DNA of 64,000 bases. Source: Aphidius gifuensis (Eukaryota; Arthropoda; Insecta; Hymenoptera; Braconidae). The stretch covers positions 7,264,492 through 7,328,491 of the forward strand of contig NC_057791.1 in the NCBI RefSeq assembly GCF_014905175.1. The letters are read 5' to 3'. The notes beneath the pieces were generated by a model. The model did not search any database. It was not told where the DNA came from and saw nothing but the letters and a program-made list of their open reading frames with translations. A program made the translations under genes and the position numbers. Shown here in pieces: positions 1 through 11,834 of this stretch (its first letter is position 1; every line of letters begins with the position of its first letter).

Positions 1-2893
1 ATAAACAACATCATTTCAGGATCTGTTAACAATTCCAATTCAATCTGAGTATATCTCAACATTGCACTTAAACTAAATCCAGGTAGCGTATAATAATGTG
101 CTGGATCTAACTTATATGTATTCGAACAATCAGCTTTGAAGCTTTCAAAAACATTAGCTAAGAGCGACATTAGTCTGTAAATATAAATCAGAATATTCTA
201 CCAAGGTTTTTATATTAAATTTTTGCCAAACATTTAGAGCATGTGCATATGCTTCATCTGAAATATTTTCTTCATTCAATTTCAAATAAAATTGTTCTTT
301 AGATTGAAGGGTGGTATCATCAAATTTTTCCCATTTATCAAGATAATCATATGGAAATACTCCCTTCTTTGTAATTAAATTCAATTCATCATCTAAAAAT
401 GAGAATTCAGAGATTTTTTGTTATTGATTTTTATTATTATCTAAATTATTTGATAATGAATCTATGGAACTAGCCATATATCTATATGAATCGATGAATC
501 TCAATTTTATTTTAGTACCCTTGACACGTTTTGTAAATGAAATATATCTTTCTTTATTGATTCCAAGTATATCAATTTTACCCTCGAACTCGTTTTTTAA
601 TTTTTTGATGATTAAAATAGAATCATAGCCTGTGAGGTTATGAAATACTACAGGTATGATACATGATTCTTGATAACTTATATTGCATATTTGATAGGCG
701 GCACCTCGGTATTCTGAGGTCCAATAAGAATGATCACGCACTTTAACGTCATTTTTCGTGAAATTTGAGACATAGGTTTAATATCATCTATTATTTTATT
801 GCTTGATGAGCATTTTGTTCAAGCTCTGTAATAAACCATTCAATTGAATTTTTACTTCTATGAAGATTGAACTTAGAAAGTGAATTGTCATAACTACACT
901 TCAAATGATATGCTACACTACTTGAAACATGTTTTTGATGAATTCGATTTTTTTCAAGTTCTTCACTCTGCAATTTTTCCAATAAACACTCTAAATCACC
1001 ATAAATTATAAACGGTACCGTTAATTGATGTTTATAACTTTTAAATTATAAAATATTATTTTTTGTAGTCAGTGATCTCATCGCACTTATACATTTTTCA
1101 CTGCAAAGTTTTTCATGATTATCCCGTGATTTTTGAGATTAAAAATGACATAAGCAGCGATCAAATTATTTTCTTCCCATTATTTTTAGAAATTTGTGAG
1201 CTCACTAATCTCGATAAGTTTTTGATCCATGCAAAATGATATTGTGCCAAATTTTTTCGTAAATTGAAATCACTGACAACAACATCATCATTGTCCTTTG
1301 CTTCTACTTCTCTCTCAACCATTAAAAGATGAATCGTTTTATGATCTGATTCATTTTCGCTTATATAATATGGTACAACCCTTTCATTTCTACGTTTTTT
1401 ATTTTTTTTTTCTCATCATTATCATCATCACTTTCGTCGTCATCATCATCATTATCTATACAATAAATATTAATTTTTAACTTATTTTCTTTTTCGAAAA
1501 CTTTGATTTTTTCCTATATTATCGGGAAAGTTATTCCGCTGCAATTTAAGGTTTTACCCGCGCATATCTAGAGACCTCTTGCGTATGAAATTTAGAAACA
1601 TAATATTTCTATGAGTGCGAACGAGATAAAAAAAAAAGGAGAAAATCTTGTTTCTCACTTCCACTTAAGTATTTAGACAAAGACAAAAATTTATTTTTAT
1701 TTATTGTAAAATAAAAAGGTCTCAAAGCCCTATTAATTTTTATATCAAAAGTTTCCTTATTGTTTCCTCTATCTATACTTAGTTTTTGATAAAGCTAGCC
1801 GTATTTTTCGTGAAATGGCTAACCAGGTTTCTAAAAACTCAACCGGGCTCTCCATAAGAACCTATGTATAACCTCCAAAAAAGTAGCCTACTTTATTAAT
1901 TAATTACTAAGTAATTAGCTACAAGAAAATTATCATAAAATTTGAGCGTGTGTATTACTATTTCATTAAGCTACTTGAAAAATTTCAAGACTCTATCCGT
2001 ATTTTTGATTTGTGCTGGATATCCCTTAATTTATCAACATGTTTTGTATAATGACTTACACGCTCACTATGGTAAGACGCTTTGTATAAACATGCCAAAA
2101 CTGACCTTATGAAACAAAAATTATCAGAATTTTTAATGTTCACAACTGAATGAGTTTTAATTATCCATGATGGCATTTCAACAAAAGATAAATTACCACC
2201 TTGCAGTGGTATGTAATCATTTATTTGGATTTCAAGATGGAGGATTTCATGCAGTTTCCAACCAGATCCATTTAATTCAGCTTCCTGAACATCTTCTATA
2301 AAATGTTCAAAATTTTCTTTGAATAGTTGGCTTAGATCTGATGATTGTAAAACCTCAAAACTGCCTTCACTGAAATATTCTGTTTCAACTTCTACACTAT
2401 TATTCGAAGGTTTTTCGATTTCATAGTTCAAAGCTAATACAGTATTGACTTTGAGTGCATTTTTATCTTGTAAAATAAGAGCTATCTGGCTAATTAACAT
2501 TTCGTTAGCATCAGAAAAAAAGTCTTTTACATCTTTATGTTTTAAATCAATTCTAATGCTGGTCTTTATTCTGTTTCTGAATACATTTTCTAAGTCTTGC
2601 CATTCAATGTATTTTTCAGTAGTATTATTTGATACATCAACTGATGAAGATGCACCTCGTACTTGCATACTTTCTAATCTGAACTAATAAGTTGTCAGTA
2701 TTCCCACTGTTGCCTGAGTGCATTTTTTATGAGCACCTGACAGACTTGCAAATGACCTATTATAATTTGCAATGTCTCTGTGTAATCAAAGAATTCTAGA
2801 ATTGATTTGATCATGATCCGGAACCTGGTGTAAACGTTCAACTATTTTTCGATAATCCTCTCGACGTTGTTTGCATTGTGTGTTCAAATCCAT
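1..2893 (-). pseudogene. Type-B DNA polymerase relic of a large virus-like mobile element
   Basis: The minus strand reads as one polymerase gene broken by frameshifts and an insertion. It begins near 2893 (MDLNTQCKQRRED), has an internal stop near 2780, then an open stretch of 227 codons at 2668-1985. It resumes below about 1510 with an acidic run (about 1485-1395) and an NLSRLVSSQ stretch near 1210-1240. A 3'-5' exonuclease-like motif YGDLECLL lies at about 981-1008, followed by open segments 982-791, 741-421 (VFHNLTGYDS) and 384-1 (LDPAHYYTLPG near the edge). The order and motifs match the protein-primed type-B polymerases of Polinton-type and related arthropod elements. This is family knowledge recalled, not searched. 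The palm catalytic motifs lie off the left edge. The broken frames make it non-functional. Which element class it came from cannot be told from this end. Confidence 0.75.
1511..1984. other. Noncoding insertion splitting the polymerase relic
   Basis: The polymerase frame stops at 1985 and resumes below about 1510. The intervening 470 bases have stops in all minus frames and no resemblance to the gene. No clear terminal repeats or target duplication were seen, so the nature of the insert is unknown. Confidence 0.4.
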
Positions 2894-3210
2894 TTTGTTT
2901 TAATATTTGTTTGGTTAACCTAAAAACATTAAAAAATATTCCTGTAAAATGATTGCAAGTGAAAATCTATGGATAATTGACTTAAAAATTTCAAAATATA
3001 TTTCAAAATTGCAAAGATAAAGATGGACGCCCAACCAGCTCCTCCAGTTCCAAAATGACGGTGTCTGCATCATCATCATCATCATCATCACCTTCTCATA
3101 CTCTTGCTCACGAGTATCACTGATTACTAAAAAAAAAACAACAATGAATTAAAATCTTTTTATTGAAAAATTATTGAAAAAAATAAAAAAATTATCAAGA
3201 AAATACTTAC
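2894..3210. other. Spacer with (CAT)n microsatellite
   Basis: AT-rich spacer between the polymerase relic and the candidate exon. A run of nine CAT units lies near 3068-3096. Nothing else is recognisable. Confidence 0.5.
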
Positions 3211-3279
3211 AATATATATTTCATCATCATCATCACTGACCAAGTCAATGAGAGGTATATCCATTACCACCGGAACATC
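3211..3279 (-). CDS. Candidate 23-codon internal exon
   Basis: On the minus strand a segment of 69 bases is bounded by a pyrimidine-rich acceptor ending in TTTACAG and a consensus donor GTAAGT. It is open in phase 0 and reads DVPVVMDIPLIDLVSDDDDE followed by IYI. A matching CAT/ATG microsatellite and another acidic, aspartate-rich stretch lie just downstream at 3050-3110 (minus strand reads a run of Asp, then ADTVILELEELVGR). This could be part of a gene preceding the polymerase relic. The protein is not recognised, and the next acceptor would bring in a stop, so the gene may be dead. Confidence 0.35.
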
Positions 3280-3289
3280 CTGTAAAAAA

Positions 3290-4100
3290 ACGATCAAAAA
3301 AAATAAATTCGAATAAAATAAAATAAAAAAAGAAAAAAATAAAAAAATAAGAAAGGAAATGACTATTGACTCTACCGAAAAAAAAAAAAAAAAAAAAAAA
3401 GGAAAATGCAAAAACTCTATGTCTAAGGTATGTGAATAAATTGCACTAAATAAAGTGACTACTAAAAAAAAAAAAGAAAAGAAAGAAAAATGCAAAAACT
3501 GTGTCAAATAAAAATGCAAGAAAAATGTGAATCAAATGATTCTACCGAATAAAATGCAAATGACTCCACTAAAAAGAAAAAAAGGAAAATGCAAAAACTA
3601 TATCAAATAAAAATGCAAGAAAAATGTACTAAAAAAAAAAATGTAAATCGAATGACTACCGAATAAAATGCAAGTGACTCTACTAAAGAAAAAGGAAATC
3701 AAATGACTACTAAAAAAGAAAAAAAAGGAAAATGCGAAAACTGTATCAAATAAAAATGCAAAAAAAATGTAAATCAAATGACTCTACCGAACAAAATGCG
3801 AAAGACTCCACTAAAACAGAAAAAAAGGAAAAATGCAAAAACTATATCAAATAAAAATGCGAGAAACATGTACTAAAAAAAAAAAAAAGGAAATCAAATG
3901 ACTCTACCGAATAAAATGCAAATGACTCTACTAAAAAAAAAAACAAAGGAAAATGCAAAAACTGTATCGAATATAAATGCAAAAAAAATGTAAATCAAAT
4001 GACTCTACTAAAAAAGAAAAAAAGGAAAATGCAAAAACTATATCAAACAAAAATGTATAAAAAAAAAAAGGAAATCAAATGACTCTACTAAAAAAAGAAA
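3290..4100. repeat. Degenerate minisatellite, period about 120 bp
   Basis: The phrase GACTCTACCGAATAAAATGC recurs in variant form near 3363, 3538, 3655, 3780 and 3900, each followed by AAATGCAAAAACTATATC and poly-A runs. The spacing is 117-125 bp where successive units are clear. It is purine-rich on the plus strand and uncoded. Confidence 0.8.
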
Positions 4101-4109
4101 AAAAAATGA

Positions 4110-5027
4110 TCATATAATGGTCCCTTCCCTGCGGGGGGAATTTTAATTTCTTCTTTAATATATTGTTACGTTTTAGGGTTAAAATGAAAGATATCTCTTT
4201 TCTATTTTAATTAATAGATCTTTATCCATTTGCTCTTATATTTCTACTACTAACTTAACTCTTTTCTCTCATCTCTATTCTGTTGCTAGGGTCGTCAATT
4301 GTTCTTAACTTATTCTATTGTCTGTCTTTGTCTATCATATGGGAGGAGGGAGCGATTAACTTCATATTCGTAACAATATATTGAAATTCGTGACTACAAA
4401 TTTATTTCATTCTCTATTGTTACAATGATTATTGTTACAGCTGAAATTTATTTAATTTCCATTCATTTTGCTTATTCCTTCTAATGGGTCATCTCCATGT
4501 CCAGAATCGCTTTCTTCTAACCTCTTAAACTCTCTGTTTTTATTTATTTTGTTGTACTATGATTTTAGCCTGTCAGTGTTAAATATTTATTACAAAATTG
4601 TCGAGTTCGAGTGTATTTATTCTATTTACTTTTTTCTCTCGGTTGAATCAAGATTTAACGTTTTAGTTGTTGCTGAAGTCGTCATTATATTTTTTATTTT
4701 TTTATATTCATTTATTTTCAATTCCTTTAATGCTATCACATCACCCTTTTTTCCCTAGAAATTTTCTGCCTTTTCATTCCATATAGTTAGTTCAATCTAA
4801 AATATATTTTCTTTGGTAAATTTATTATCTTTATTTAGTTTAATCAAACTTTTTTTCATTTAAATTTTATTTTACTTCATAATCACTGTCGTCTGCTAAT
4901 GTTCTTTATTCTAATAACCGTCCTGACATTGCATATATAAATTCCACTTCATTTATTGCTATTATGATTGCGATGATATCTAAATAATGTCATTATTACT
5001 ATTGAATAGTTTTTTTTTTTTTTTTTT
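4110..5027. repeat. Interspersed AT-rich repeat R, first copy
   Basis: This block resembles 41765-43343. Both start with a CCCTTCCCT-CGGGGGGAATTTTAATTTC segment and share TGCTATCA-TCACCCTTTTTT and CACTG-CGTCTGCTAATG phrases in the same order. A third partial copy is at 11340-11761. The copies are diverged. All three end close to a GAAGTGAAACTTC motif. No ORF in it looks real. Confidence 0.6.
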
Positions 5028-5124
5028 GAAATAAAACTTCTTTAGAATGGGCAGTAAAAAAAAAAAAACAAAAGATGGATGCAACGAAAGAAACGGTATG
5101 AAGGTAAGTAATTTTAAATTATTT

Positions 5125-6290
5125 TTACGGAGGCTAGAAGCCGAAGTATTGGATTTATCCCCCCCAAAAAAAAAACGTTCATAACTTCTAAACTAATTGT
5201 CGTAAAGACTTCGGATTTGGCTCAAAAGAAGCGGCTCTGGAAATTCTATCGCCCCTAATAAAAAAAAACATTATCTATACGGCCATTTTTTTTTTTCCGA
5301 AAAAACGAAATAAAAAAAAATTGTATTTTTTTTTTTTTTTTTTGCACGAAAAATACTATTCGTACGATGAAAATTCATTCGAAAAAGTTATAGAATTTTG
5401 AAAAACGATTATTTTAAGCCTAATATGAAACCTCTGCGACTACTCTATTTTGAGTTATAACTTGTGCCGTTTTCATTTTTTAGTCAAACGATAACTCATG
5501 ATGAAACGGTGTTAGAGACTTCATATTAGGCTTAAAACATGTGTATTCGAAAATTCTGTCGCCTCTCCGAAAAAATTTTGATCTATGAATCATATTTTTC
5601 ATAAAAATTAAAAAAAAACCGTTTTTTTTTTTTTTCAAATTTAGTTTTTTTGAAAAAAAAAAAAAGTGACTGAACAGATAATGCTCTTTCTCATGAAGGG
5701 CGATGGAGTTTCAGAAGACGCGTTGTTTGAGCCTAATACGAAGTCTCTACTTCAATTTTATCAAAAGTTATTGCAATCCTAGTTTTCAAGTAATTTCTGA
5801 AAAACGCTCTAACTTTCGACAAAATCGTCCTAGATACTTTGTATAAGACTTAAAAAGCATGCGTGGTAAAATCCTACAACTTTTAGTCGAAACTTTTTTC
5901 AAAAAAGATTATAGTTTTCATAAAATAGTAAAAAATAGAATTTTCGAAATATTTTCGTCTCTTTTGTTTCAAAAATAGAAAAAAATTGACTATTGGAATC
6001 ACGATAAACTCTTTAAAGGGCGATAGAGTTTTAAAAACCACGTTTTTTGAGCTTAATATGAAGTCATTCCGTTGATTCTAACAGAAGTTATAGCTTGCCT
6101 TAACTTGAACGAAAAAAAAAGAAAAAATCGATTTTCAGAAAAATAAAAAAAAAATGTACTATTATTGTATTGTTACTTTTAAAAATCATTTAAGAGATAA
6201 AATTTAACAAGGCCCTAGCCGGAGTATTGAAAATTTTCAATTTTCAACGGTATCGCGGGCCACACGCCCCAACAAACGTTACCAGATCTT
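5125..6290 (+). repeat. Repeat C, copy in the first intron-like segment of A0
   Basis: The block starts ACGGAGGCTAGAAGCCGAAG and ends GCCCCAACAAACGTTACCAG ahead of a T run. Copies A1, A2 and A3 lack it at this place, reading straight from the donor into CTTGTTTTATTTATTTATTCCC, so it is an insertion in A0. Inside are alternating direct and inverted modules with AGACTTCG-TT-GGCTCAAA and TCTATCGCCC phrases. Confidence 0.65.
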
Positions 6291-6594
6291 TTTTATCTTG
6301 TTTTATTTATTTATTTCCTTGACAATGATACAAAAAAATTTGTTTAAAATTTGTTGCAAAATTTTATTCTCATGAAAAATTCAAGAGACAAAGGTGAATA
6401 TTAAGGTTAAAACTTTTATTATATACAATATATAATTTATTATGTTATTTTTGATTAAATAATTAGTATTCAAAATTAATCTGTTAAATAAACAAATAAT
6501 ACACAAGATAATAGTTATTCAAGTGCTTGACATAATACGACAGAGACATCATAATCACAATACCAAACAACAATAAATAATATGTGGATGAAAT

Positions 6595-6825
6595 GTGGTA
6601 CCATGTGAACGTAAAGATAGTAAAGATGGTATTTTAGATTGTATAGGATTTCAAGAAACAATTAATGACATTGAAATATTAGCAGAAAAATGTGACAAAT
6701 GTACTAGTAATCCTAAATCAGTAAAAATTAAAATACGACGAGGTGCTATACCAATGTCTGATAATTTTGATAAGACTTGTAATGGTGGTTATAATAATAT
6801 TTTTAAACAAATAATGGTTATCTAA
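6595..6825 (+). pseudogene. Captured gene fragment in A0, 76-codon ORF
   Basis: It reads KDSKDGILDCIGFQETINDI then a CDKCT-NPKSVKIK-R-GAIPMSDNFD block, and is repeated nearly unchanged at 12714, 26668 and (minus) about 20190-20345. Downstream, in shifted or stop-broken frames, the copies continue through SGYSSACACYDRACHDR, NKFKILNEFVKDKK, a poly-Asn stretch, a poly-Gly stretch with CVCG, and FAHKKDVEKIDQYLTLNLF. Low-complexity Asn and Gly runs are typical of insect regulatory proteins. I do not recognise the protein. Conservation of the reading frame in several copies suggests it was once coding. The in-frame stops after NESV indicate decay. Confidence 0.5.
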
Positions 6826-7564
6826 AATGAATCTGTTAAATAAACAATTAATACACAAGATAGTGGTTATTCAAGTGCTTGTGCTTGTTATGATCGTGCT
6901 TGCCATGATCGAAATAAATTCAAGATCTTGAATGAATTTGTTAAGGACAAAAAAATGGAACAGATGAATAAATATTGAATCATTCAATGAAACAACAACA
7001 GGAGTAAATAATAATTTAGTAAATGATGTAACGAGTGGAAATCAAAATAACAACAACAATATTGATCATATATAAACAGCAGCAATCATAATAGAACAAA
7101 TACATGGTGGTGGTGGTGGCGGCTATGATGCGGCATCATGTGTTTGTGGTTAATTCGCTCATAAAAAAGATGTTGAAAAAATCGATCAATATTTGACATT
7201 AAATTTATTTAACATCAAATAGTTCGTTTTGTTTTTTTTTTTTTGCGGAGCCATAGGCTCAGCCGCAGTCTTGAATTCATCAGTTAAAAAAAAAAAACGC
7301 TTATAACTTACGAACTAAGTAACCGAGAGACTTCGTACTAGGCTCAAAAGAAGCGCATTGAAAAACTCTATCGCCCGCGTAACAGGTTTTTTGCTCTATT
7401 GATGATAGTTTTTGATCAAAAAACTAAAATGTAAATTTTGAAAAAATTGTTTTTCTTACTTAAAAATTTGTGGTGTCTAAACTTTCCATCAGAGAGTATT
7501 TATCACCAAAGGTTTTTTCGTTCGTGAATCTTTTCTGCTTTATATTTCATCATTCTTAAATTAT

Positions 7565-8149
7565 CGGGAGACCCGGTAGGGTCTCGCCTCAATTTTAGAA
7601 CGAAAAGAATATATAGAACGAACGCGAACTCTCTACCGGGTATAAGTATTTTAAGTTTGTGCTCTGTGACGTCATAATTTCTAATTTATCAATTTGCAGT
7701 CTAACTATTGGCCGAAAAAAAAAATAAAAATAATTTTATTATATATATCGATGACCCTTTTTCTAATAAGCCTACATTCGATTTTTTCCAATAACTAATA
7801 AAAAAGATATCAACATCAGTAAAAGCCGAAAACAAAAACTTATTAAAAAATAAATCTCTCAGCTAAATGTCCTCGTTGCCCCCACTCTCGGGACGTTGTA
7901 TGTCGTACATACGGATCTGTGCATGTATGCATAGTTATCGATTTTTTTCTTGTCCGTGTGTGTGCTTGTTCTTTTTTTTTTTTTAATTCTCTTTTAGTTA
8001 CATATAAGTATATATATATACATGTTTCAATTTTCGATTTATTTATATATGCAAGAAGATTTGTTATTTCTTATATATAATTAATATCGTTATTATTTCA
8101 TCATTCACGGTTAAGTGAAAATATGTAGAAGAATTATATAGGTGCGTGA
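7565..8149. repeat. Repeat block shared with 54090-54655
   Basis: It begins TCGGGAGACCCGGTAGGGTC and is matched in reverse orientation at 54655-54090, including CGCGAACTCTCT-CCGGGTA, GTGACGTCAT and CACATACAT-type phrases. It sits inside repeat C of A0. No coding frame is evident. It contains a TATATATA-rich stretch near 8003-8020. Confidence 0.6.
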
Positions 8150-9257
8150 ACCTGGCCTGCATAACTCCTAGAAAAATTATCTAGAATATACTCATTAGAA
8201 GCGTCTTAATTTGTACCATTTTGCACCGCAATTGTTTTGATTTGTACCTTAAAATTAAAGAGTGGAGAAAGGGTTAAAACCGATTTTTTTTCTAGATGAC
8301 TCAGGGGGAAAAAAAATTGCTACAGACGCAGATTAATTTGTACTAAAGCCCTGAATTTGTACCTCAAAAATAACAACAAAAAAAAAAATTATTTACTCCA
8401 AAACGTTAATTAACAATTGAATATCTGCTTTAATTATTGAGGTACACATTCCGTTCTAGCTCACGTTCTACTCTTAAAAATAAAAAATAAATTATTTAAA
8501 AATATTTTTGAGGCACCATGCGATCGTTAATGAAAATTATTATTCAACAATTGCATGGTGCCTTTAAAAATCAATATTTTCAAATAATTTTTTTTTTGTT
8601 TTAAAGAGCAGACGTTAAGCTAATTTGTACGTCAATAATAATAATAAAAAAACATGTTACTCCAAAATTTCAATTTACAATACTTTGTTAATATTATTGA
8701 GGGTACAAAATACGCCCACGTTCTGCTCTTTAAAATAAAGTAATAATTATTCAAAAATATTGATTTTTAAAGGCGCCATGCAATTGTTAATCAAACATTT
8801 TTATTAACAATTGCATGGTGCCTCCAAAATTCAATACTTTAAAATAATTTATTTTTTATTTTAAAGAGCAAAAGTGAGCTAACTTGTACCGTCAAGCCTT
8901 GAAAGAAATATTTCTCCGCCATCAATCTCTTGCCGGAATAATTTCTCGGCCATCAACCTCATGCTGGAGTAATTTCTCCGGAAATAGGCCAAAAACGGAG
9001 AAATGCCGGAGTAATGCTGGAGTAATATTTCCACCAAGGAGAGCAGAATTTGTACCTCAATAATTAAAGCAGATATTCAATTGTTAATTAACATTTTTGA
9101 GTGAATAATTTTCTTTTGTTATTTTTAAGATACTAATTCCTTGCTTAGTGATACAAATTAGTACAAATTATTACAAAGTGGTACAAACGAAGACGCTTCC
9201 GATGAGTATTCTAGATAATTTTTCTAGGACTTATGCAGGCCAGGTTCACGCACCTGT
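8150..9257. mobile_element. Inverted-repeat element, arms about 75 bp
   Basis: The left end GTGCGTGAACCTGGCCTGCA and the right end TGCAGGCCAGGTTCACGCAC are inverted copies, and the pairing continues through CTAGAAAAATTATCTAGAAT and GAAGCGTCTT. The interior is itself built of shorter inverted segments (CAATTGCATGGTGCC at 8550, 8770 and 8810). A half copy occurs at 53861-54090. No transposase is present, so it is non-autonomous. Confidence 0.6.
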
Positions 9258-9580
9258 ATTGTACGAATATAATTCTTTATGTTACAAGGGCAGTGGGAAC
9301 AATGTGTGAATTTCCAAAGCGCAAGAGGGGTAGTGCGCTTTTTAGAAATTCACATTATTGTTACTTCACTAACTTATGTAACATAGGTAAGAGTTACATG
9401 TGCCCAATCAGAGAGCCCGCTCACAACTCATTTGGAGGGGAAACACTCGCCAAGGCTCGTGCTTGCCCCTCCAAATTCGTTGAGAGCACACTCTCTGAGT
9501 GGGCACTTGTAACGAAATATACTATTATATTCTCTCTCACGAATTTTCATAAATTATTATTAGTTAAGCAAAATGAGTGA
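9258..9580. repeat. Repeat block with internal hairpin
   Basis: TTACAAGGGCAGTGGGAAC and AAATTCACACATTG-type sequence here match the minus strand at about 46330-46390. Positions 9400-9512 form an inverted repeat whose arms carry GTGCCCA-TCAGAGAG and TTTGGAGGGG. The 115-codon ORF running through it has no recognisable content. Confidence 0.5.
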
Positions 9581-9988
9581 AATACAAACAAAACATAAAT
9601 TTACAATTGATGTCCTTGGAAGCCTCAATTTTAGATGGGCTGTTTATTTTTCATAAGTTTAATATCAGAAGTGAATATAAAATAGCAAAATTTTAAAGTA
9701 TAAAGTTGAATAATATGCTGGATAAAAAAAAAAAAAAAAAGAAAAAATTAGGCGCTTTTTATTATAATATTATTGACATGTATCGCAAGCGTTATCGTGA
9801 AAAAGCGCCTAATTTTTTTTTTTTTTTTTTTATCCAGCAAATTAGTCAATTTTATACTTTAAAATTTCGCTATTTTTTTTTATATTTCACTTCTTTTGAT
9901 TATTATAGCTATGATAAAAAAATAAACAGCTCATCTAAAATTGAGGCTTCCAGGGACATCAATTGTAAATTTATGTTTTGTTTGTATT
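9581..9988. mobile_element. Foldback element with arms of about 190 bp
   Basis: The left arm starts AATACAAACAAAACATAAAT and the right arm ends with its inverse. The arms pair through TCAATTTTAGATG-GCTGTTTA, GCTGGATAAAA and AAATTAGGCGCTTTTT. The unpaired centre carries ACATGTATCGCAAGCGTTAT. A second copy at 53594-53860 has one arm and the centre only. There is no ORF of its own. Confidence 0.75.
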
Positions 9989-10009
9989 ATTTATGTAACT
10001 TAAAATAAG

Positions 10010-10700
10010 TAGAGACTTCGTATTAGGCTCAATTTATGTGTCTCAAAAAACTCTATCGCCCGCTTTGCAAAATTCATTTCCATTTATAATAATTTTTGAG
10101 AAAAAAAGAAAAAAACTATAAAATTAAAAAAGAAAATTCTGATATTTAATTTTTTTTCTCGAAAACCATTATTGAGAGAAAAAAAAACCCCTTATGCCGT
10201 CACTAGATTTTTTTTAAGGCACATAATTTGAGCCTAGTACGAACTCTCTATCTTGATTATAACAAAAGTTATGGCTCGCCGAAAAAAAACTTGAAAACGG
10301 CGCAACGAATAACTCAACGCGAAATCAAAAGAGAGACTTCGTATAACGTTTATATTATGCGTCTCAAAAAACTCTATCGCCCGCATAATGGGTTTTTTTC
10401 CCCTATCTATAATAGTTTTTGAGAAAAAAAAAAAACCTTCAAAATTTGACAAAAAATTCTTCTATTTAATTTTTTTGCTCGAAAACTCTTATTGAGAGAA
10501 AAAAAAATCCGTAAAGCCGTCAATAGATTTTTTTTAGGCGCATAATTTGAGCCTAATACGAACTCCCTGTCTTGATTATAACAAAAGTTATGGCTCGCCG
10601 AAAAAAAAATAAAAAAAACAGACCAAACATGTCATCATAGAGTTGAAATAAAATGTTTATAATGCTCCAAAAAAAGCTTTGAAAAACTCTATTGCCTTTC
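10010..10700. repeat. Alternating inverted modules inside repeat C
   Basis: GAGACTTCGTATTAGGCTCA and its inverse AGCCTAATACGAACTC alternate, with TCTATCGCCCGC and ATAACTTTTGTTATAATC phrases between. In A2 the same array (18580-19330) has a clear 319-bp period (units starting near 18691 and 19010). Each unit contains both orientations, so it can fold on itself. Confidence 0.65.
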
Positions 10701-10879
10701 TTTTAAATATGAATAATGTTTACGTTAATTAACGGTTAAAATATGTCTAAGCAATAAAAATAACAATGGCCCTAGCCGAAGTATTGAAAATTTTTAATTT
10801 CCAACGGGTAACGCTGGCCACATGCCCCAACAAATGTGACCAGGTCTTTTTTTTTATTGAAATATTGAAGAGATAGCTA

Positions 10880-11761
10880 CTAAATTAAAATCAAATTTAT
10901 TTTATATTCAGTGATTTTTCTATATTTTTGTTTTTGTTTATATTTTCTTTATTTTCCTATATTTTTCTTCATTTTCCATATTCGTCGTGTTTAGATTAAT
11001 AAAGGGACTTAGAAAATTTTCGGGCGGGGGGGGAGGGGGGGCATAATTGATATGTTCCCTTATTTATCGTTTTTTCCTTTATATTCAGTCACTTTTCTAT
11101 ATTTTCCTTTATATTCACTGATATTGTCCCATATTTATTGTTTTTTTCTTCATATTCAGTCACTTTTCTATATTTTCCTTTATATTTAGCAATTTTTCTT
11201 TGATATTTTCCTATATTCTCCATTATATTTACTGATATTTTCCCATATTTATCGTTTTTTTCTTTATATTCAGTCACTTATCTATATTTTTCTTCATATT
11301 TTCCATATATATCGTATTGGTTGAGATTAAGGGACTTTATCACTCAGTTTTATTTTTTTTTCTCCATTTTTGGATTGTTCTCTTCTTGTTTTCTTTTACC
11401 TATTTCGATTTTATTGGCTTATGATTTCAAAAATTTCGTTGTATCTGTTCTCAAATTGGTTGAAAATAATAATTTTTTTTTTTTTTTCTATTGATGATGT
11501 GATGTTGTTGCATTAATTTTGTTTTTATTTTTATGTCATTAATTTTTGGTTATTATATGTTGTTTTTAATTTGACTGAAATGGATTCTGATTATTCTCCA
11601 CATTATTATATCTTAGGTCACATATATTGTATTATTTTCTTCTGTTTTTTTTTAAACTTGTCATTTCATTTTTTTTTTTTTTTTGTGATTTATTTGATAA
11701 TTTCTCTTAGATTTCCATTTGCATATTAAGAGGGGGTAACATAATTGAAATCATATTTTTT
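10880..11761. repeat. TATTTTCC-type satellite and a partial repeat R
   Basis: 10890-11340 is a degenerate array of CATATTTTCC and TATATTCAGTCACTTTTCTA phrases, with a G-run near 11025-11040. It is similar in style to 44880-45350. 11340-11761 resembles the end of repeat R at 43020-43290 (ATTGGCT-TGATTT, CAAATTGGTTGAAAAT). No gene is seen. Confidence 0.5.
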
Positions 11762-11780
11762 GAAGTGAAACTTCTTTAGA

Positions 11781-11834
11781 ATGGGCAGTAAAAAAAAAAC
11801 AGCAGATGGATGCAACGAAAGTAACGGTATGAAG
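11781..11834 (+). CDS. First exon of the gene carried by family A
   Basis: ATG follows two bases after the end motif and reads MGSKKKTADGCNESNGMK, then a donor GTAGGT (GTAAGT in A0, A2 and A3). In A0 and A3 the A run differs in length and the frame shifts. A start codon and splice donor at the very tip of the element suggest that the element tip supplies the 5' end of a captured gene. The protein is not recognised. Confidence 0.4.

Larger units (their letters stand above)
7240..10860 (+). repeat. Repeat C, second copy in A0, interrupted
   Basis: It begins GCGGAGCCATAGGCTCAGCC and ends GCCCCAACAAATGTGACCAG plus a T run. The same insertion at the same place is found in A2 (18425-19700 inverted) and is absent from A1 and A3, where the T run is followed directly by ATTCAAATATTGAGGA. 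The portions 7240-7564 and 9990-10860 are repeat C. 7565-9988 is foreign. Confidence 0.7.
5028..10900 (+). mobile_element. Family A element, copy A0, 3' truncated and invaded
   Basis: It starts with a mutated end motif (GAAATAAAACTTCTTTA) followed by GAATGGGCAGTAAAA, as in the other A copies. It then carries the conserved donor AAG|GTAAGT, the 76-codon ORF at 6595-6825 and the poly-Gly/poly-Asn region to about 7230. Two repeat C insertions (5125-6290 and 7240-10860) are present, and the second is itself invaded by 7565-9988. Alignment to other A copies stops near 10900, within the intron just before the J-domain exon, so the 3' part is lost. Confidence 0.7.

Noticed and set aside
9233..9580. 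115-codon ORF on the plus strand
   Set aside because: It runs through the 9400-9512 inverted repeat and repeat DNA shared with 46330. Translation has no domain-like pattern.
9706..10008. 100-codon ORF
   Set aside because: It crosses the centre and right arm of the foldback element. Lys and Phe runs come from the poly-A and poly-T arms.
10228..10452. Overlapping ORFs on both strands
   Set aside because: Both are shadows of the repeat C inverted modules.
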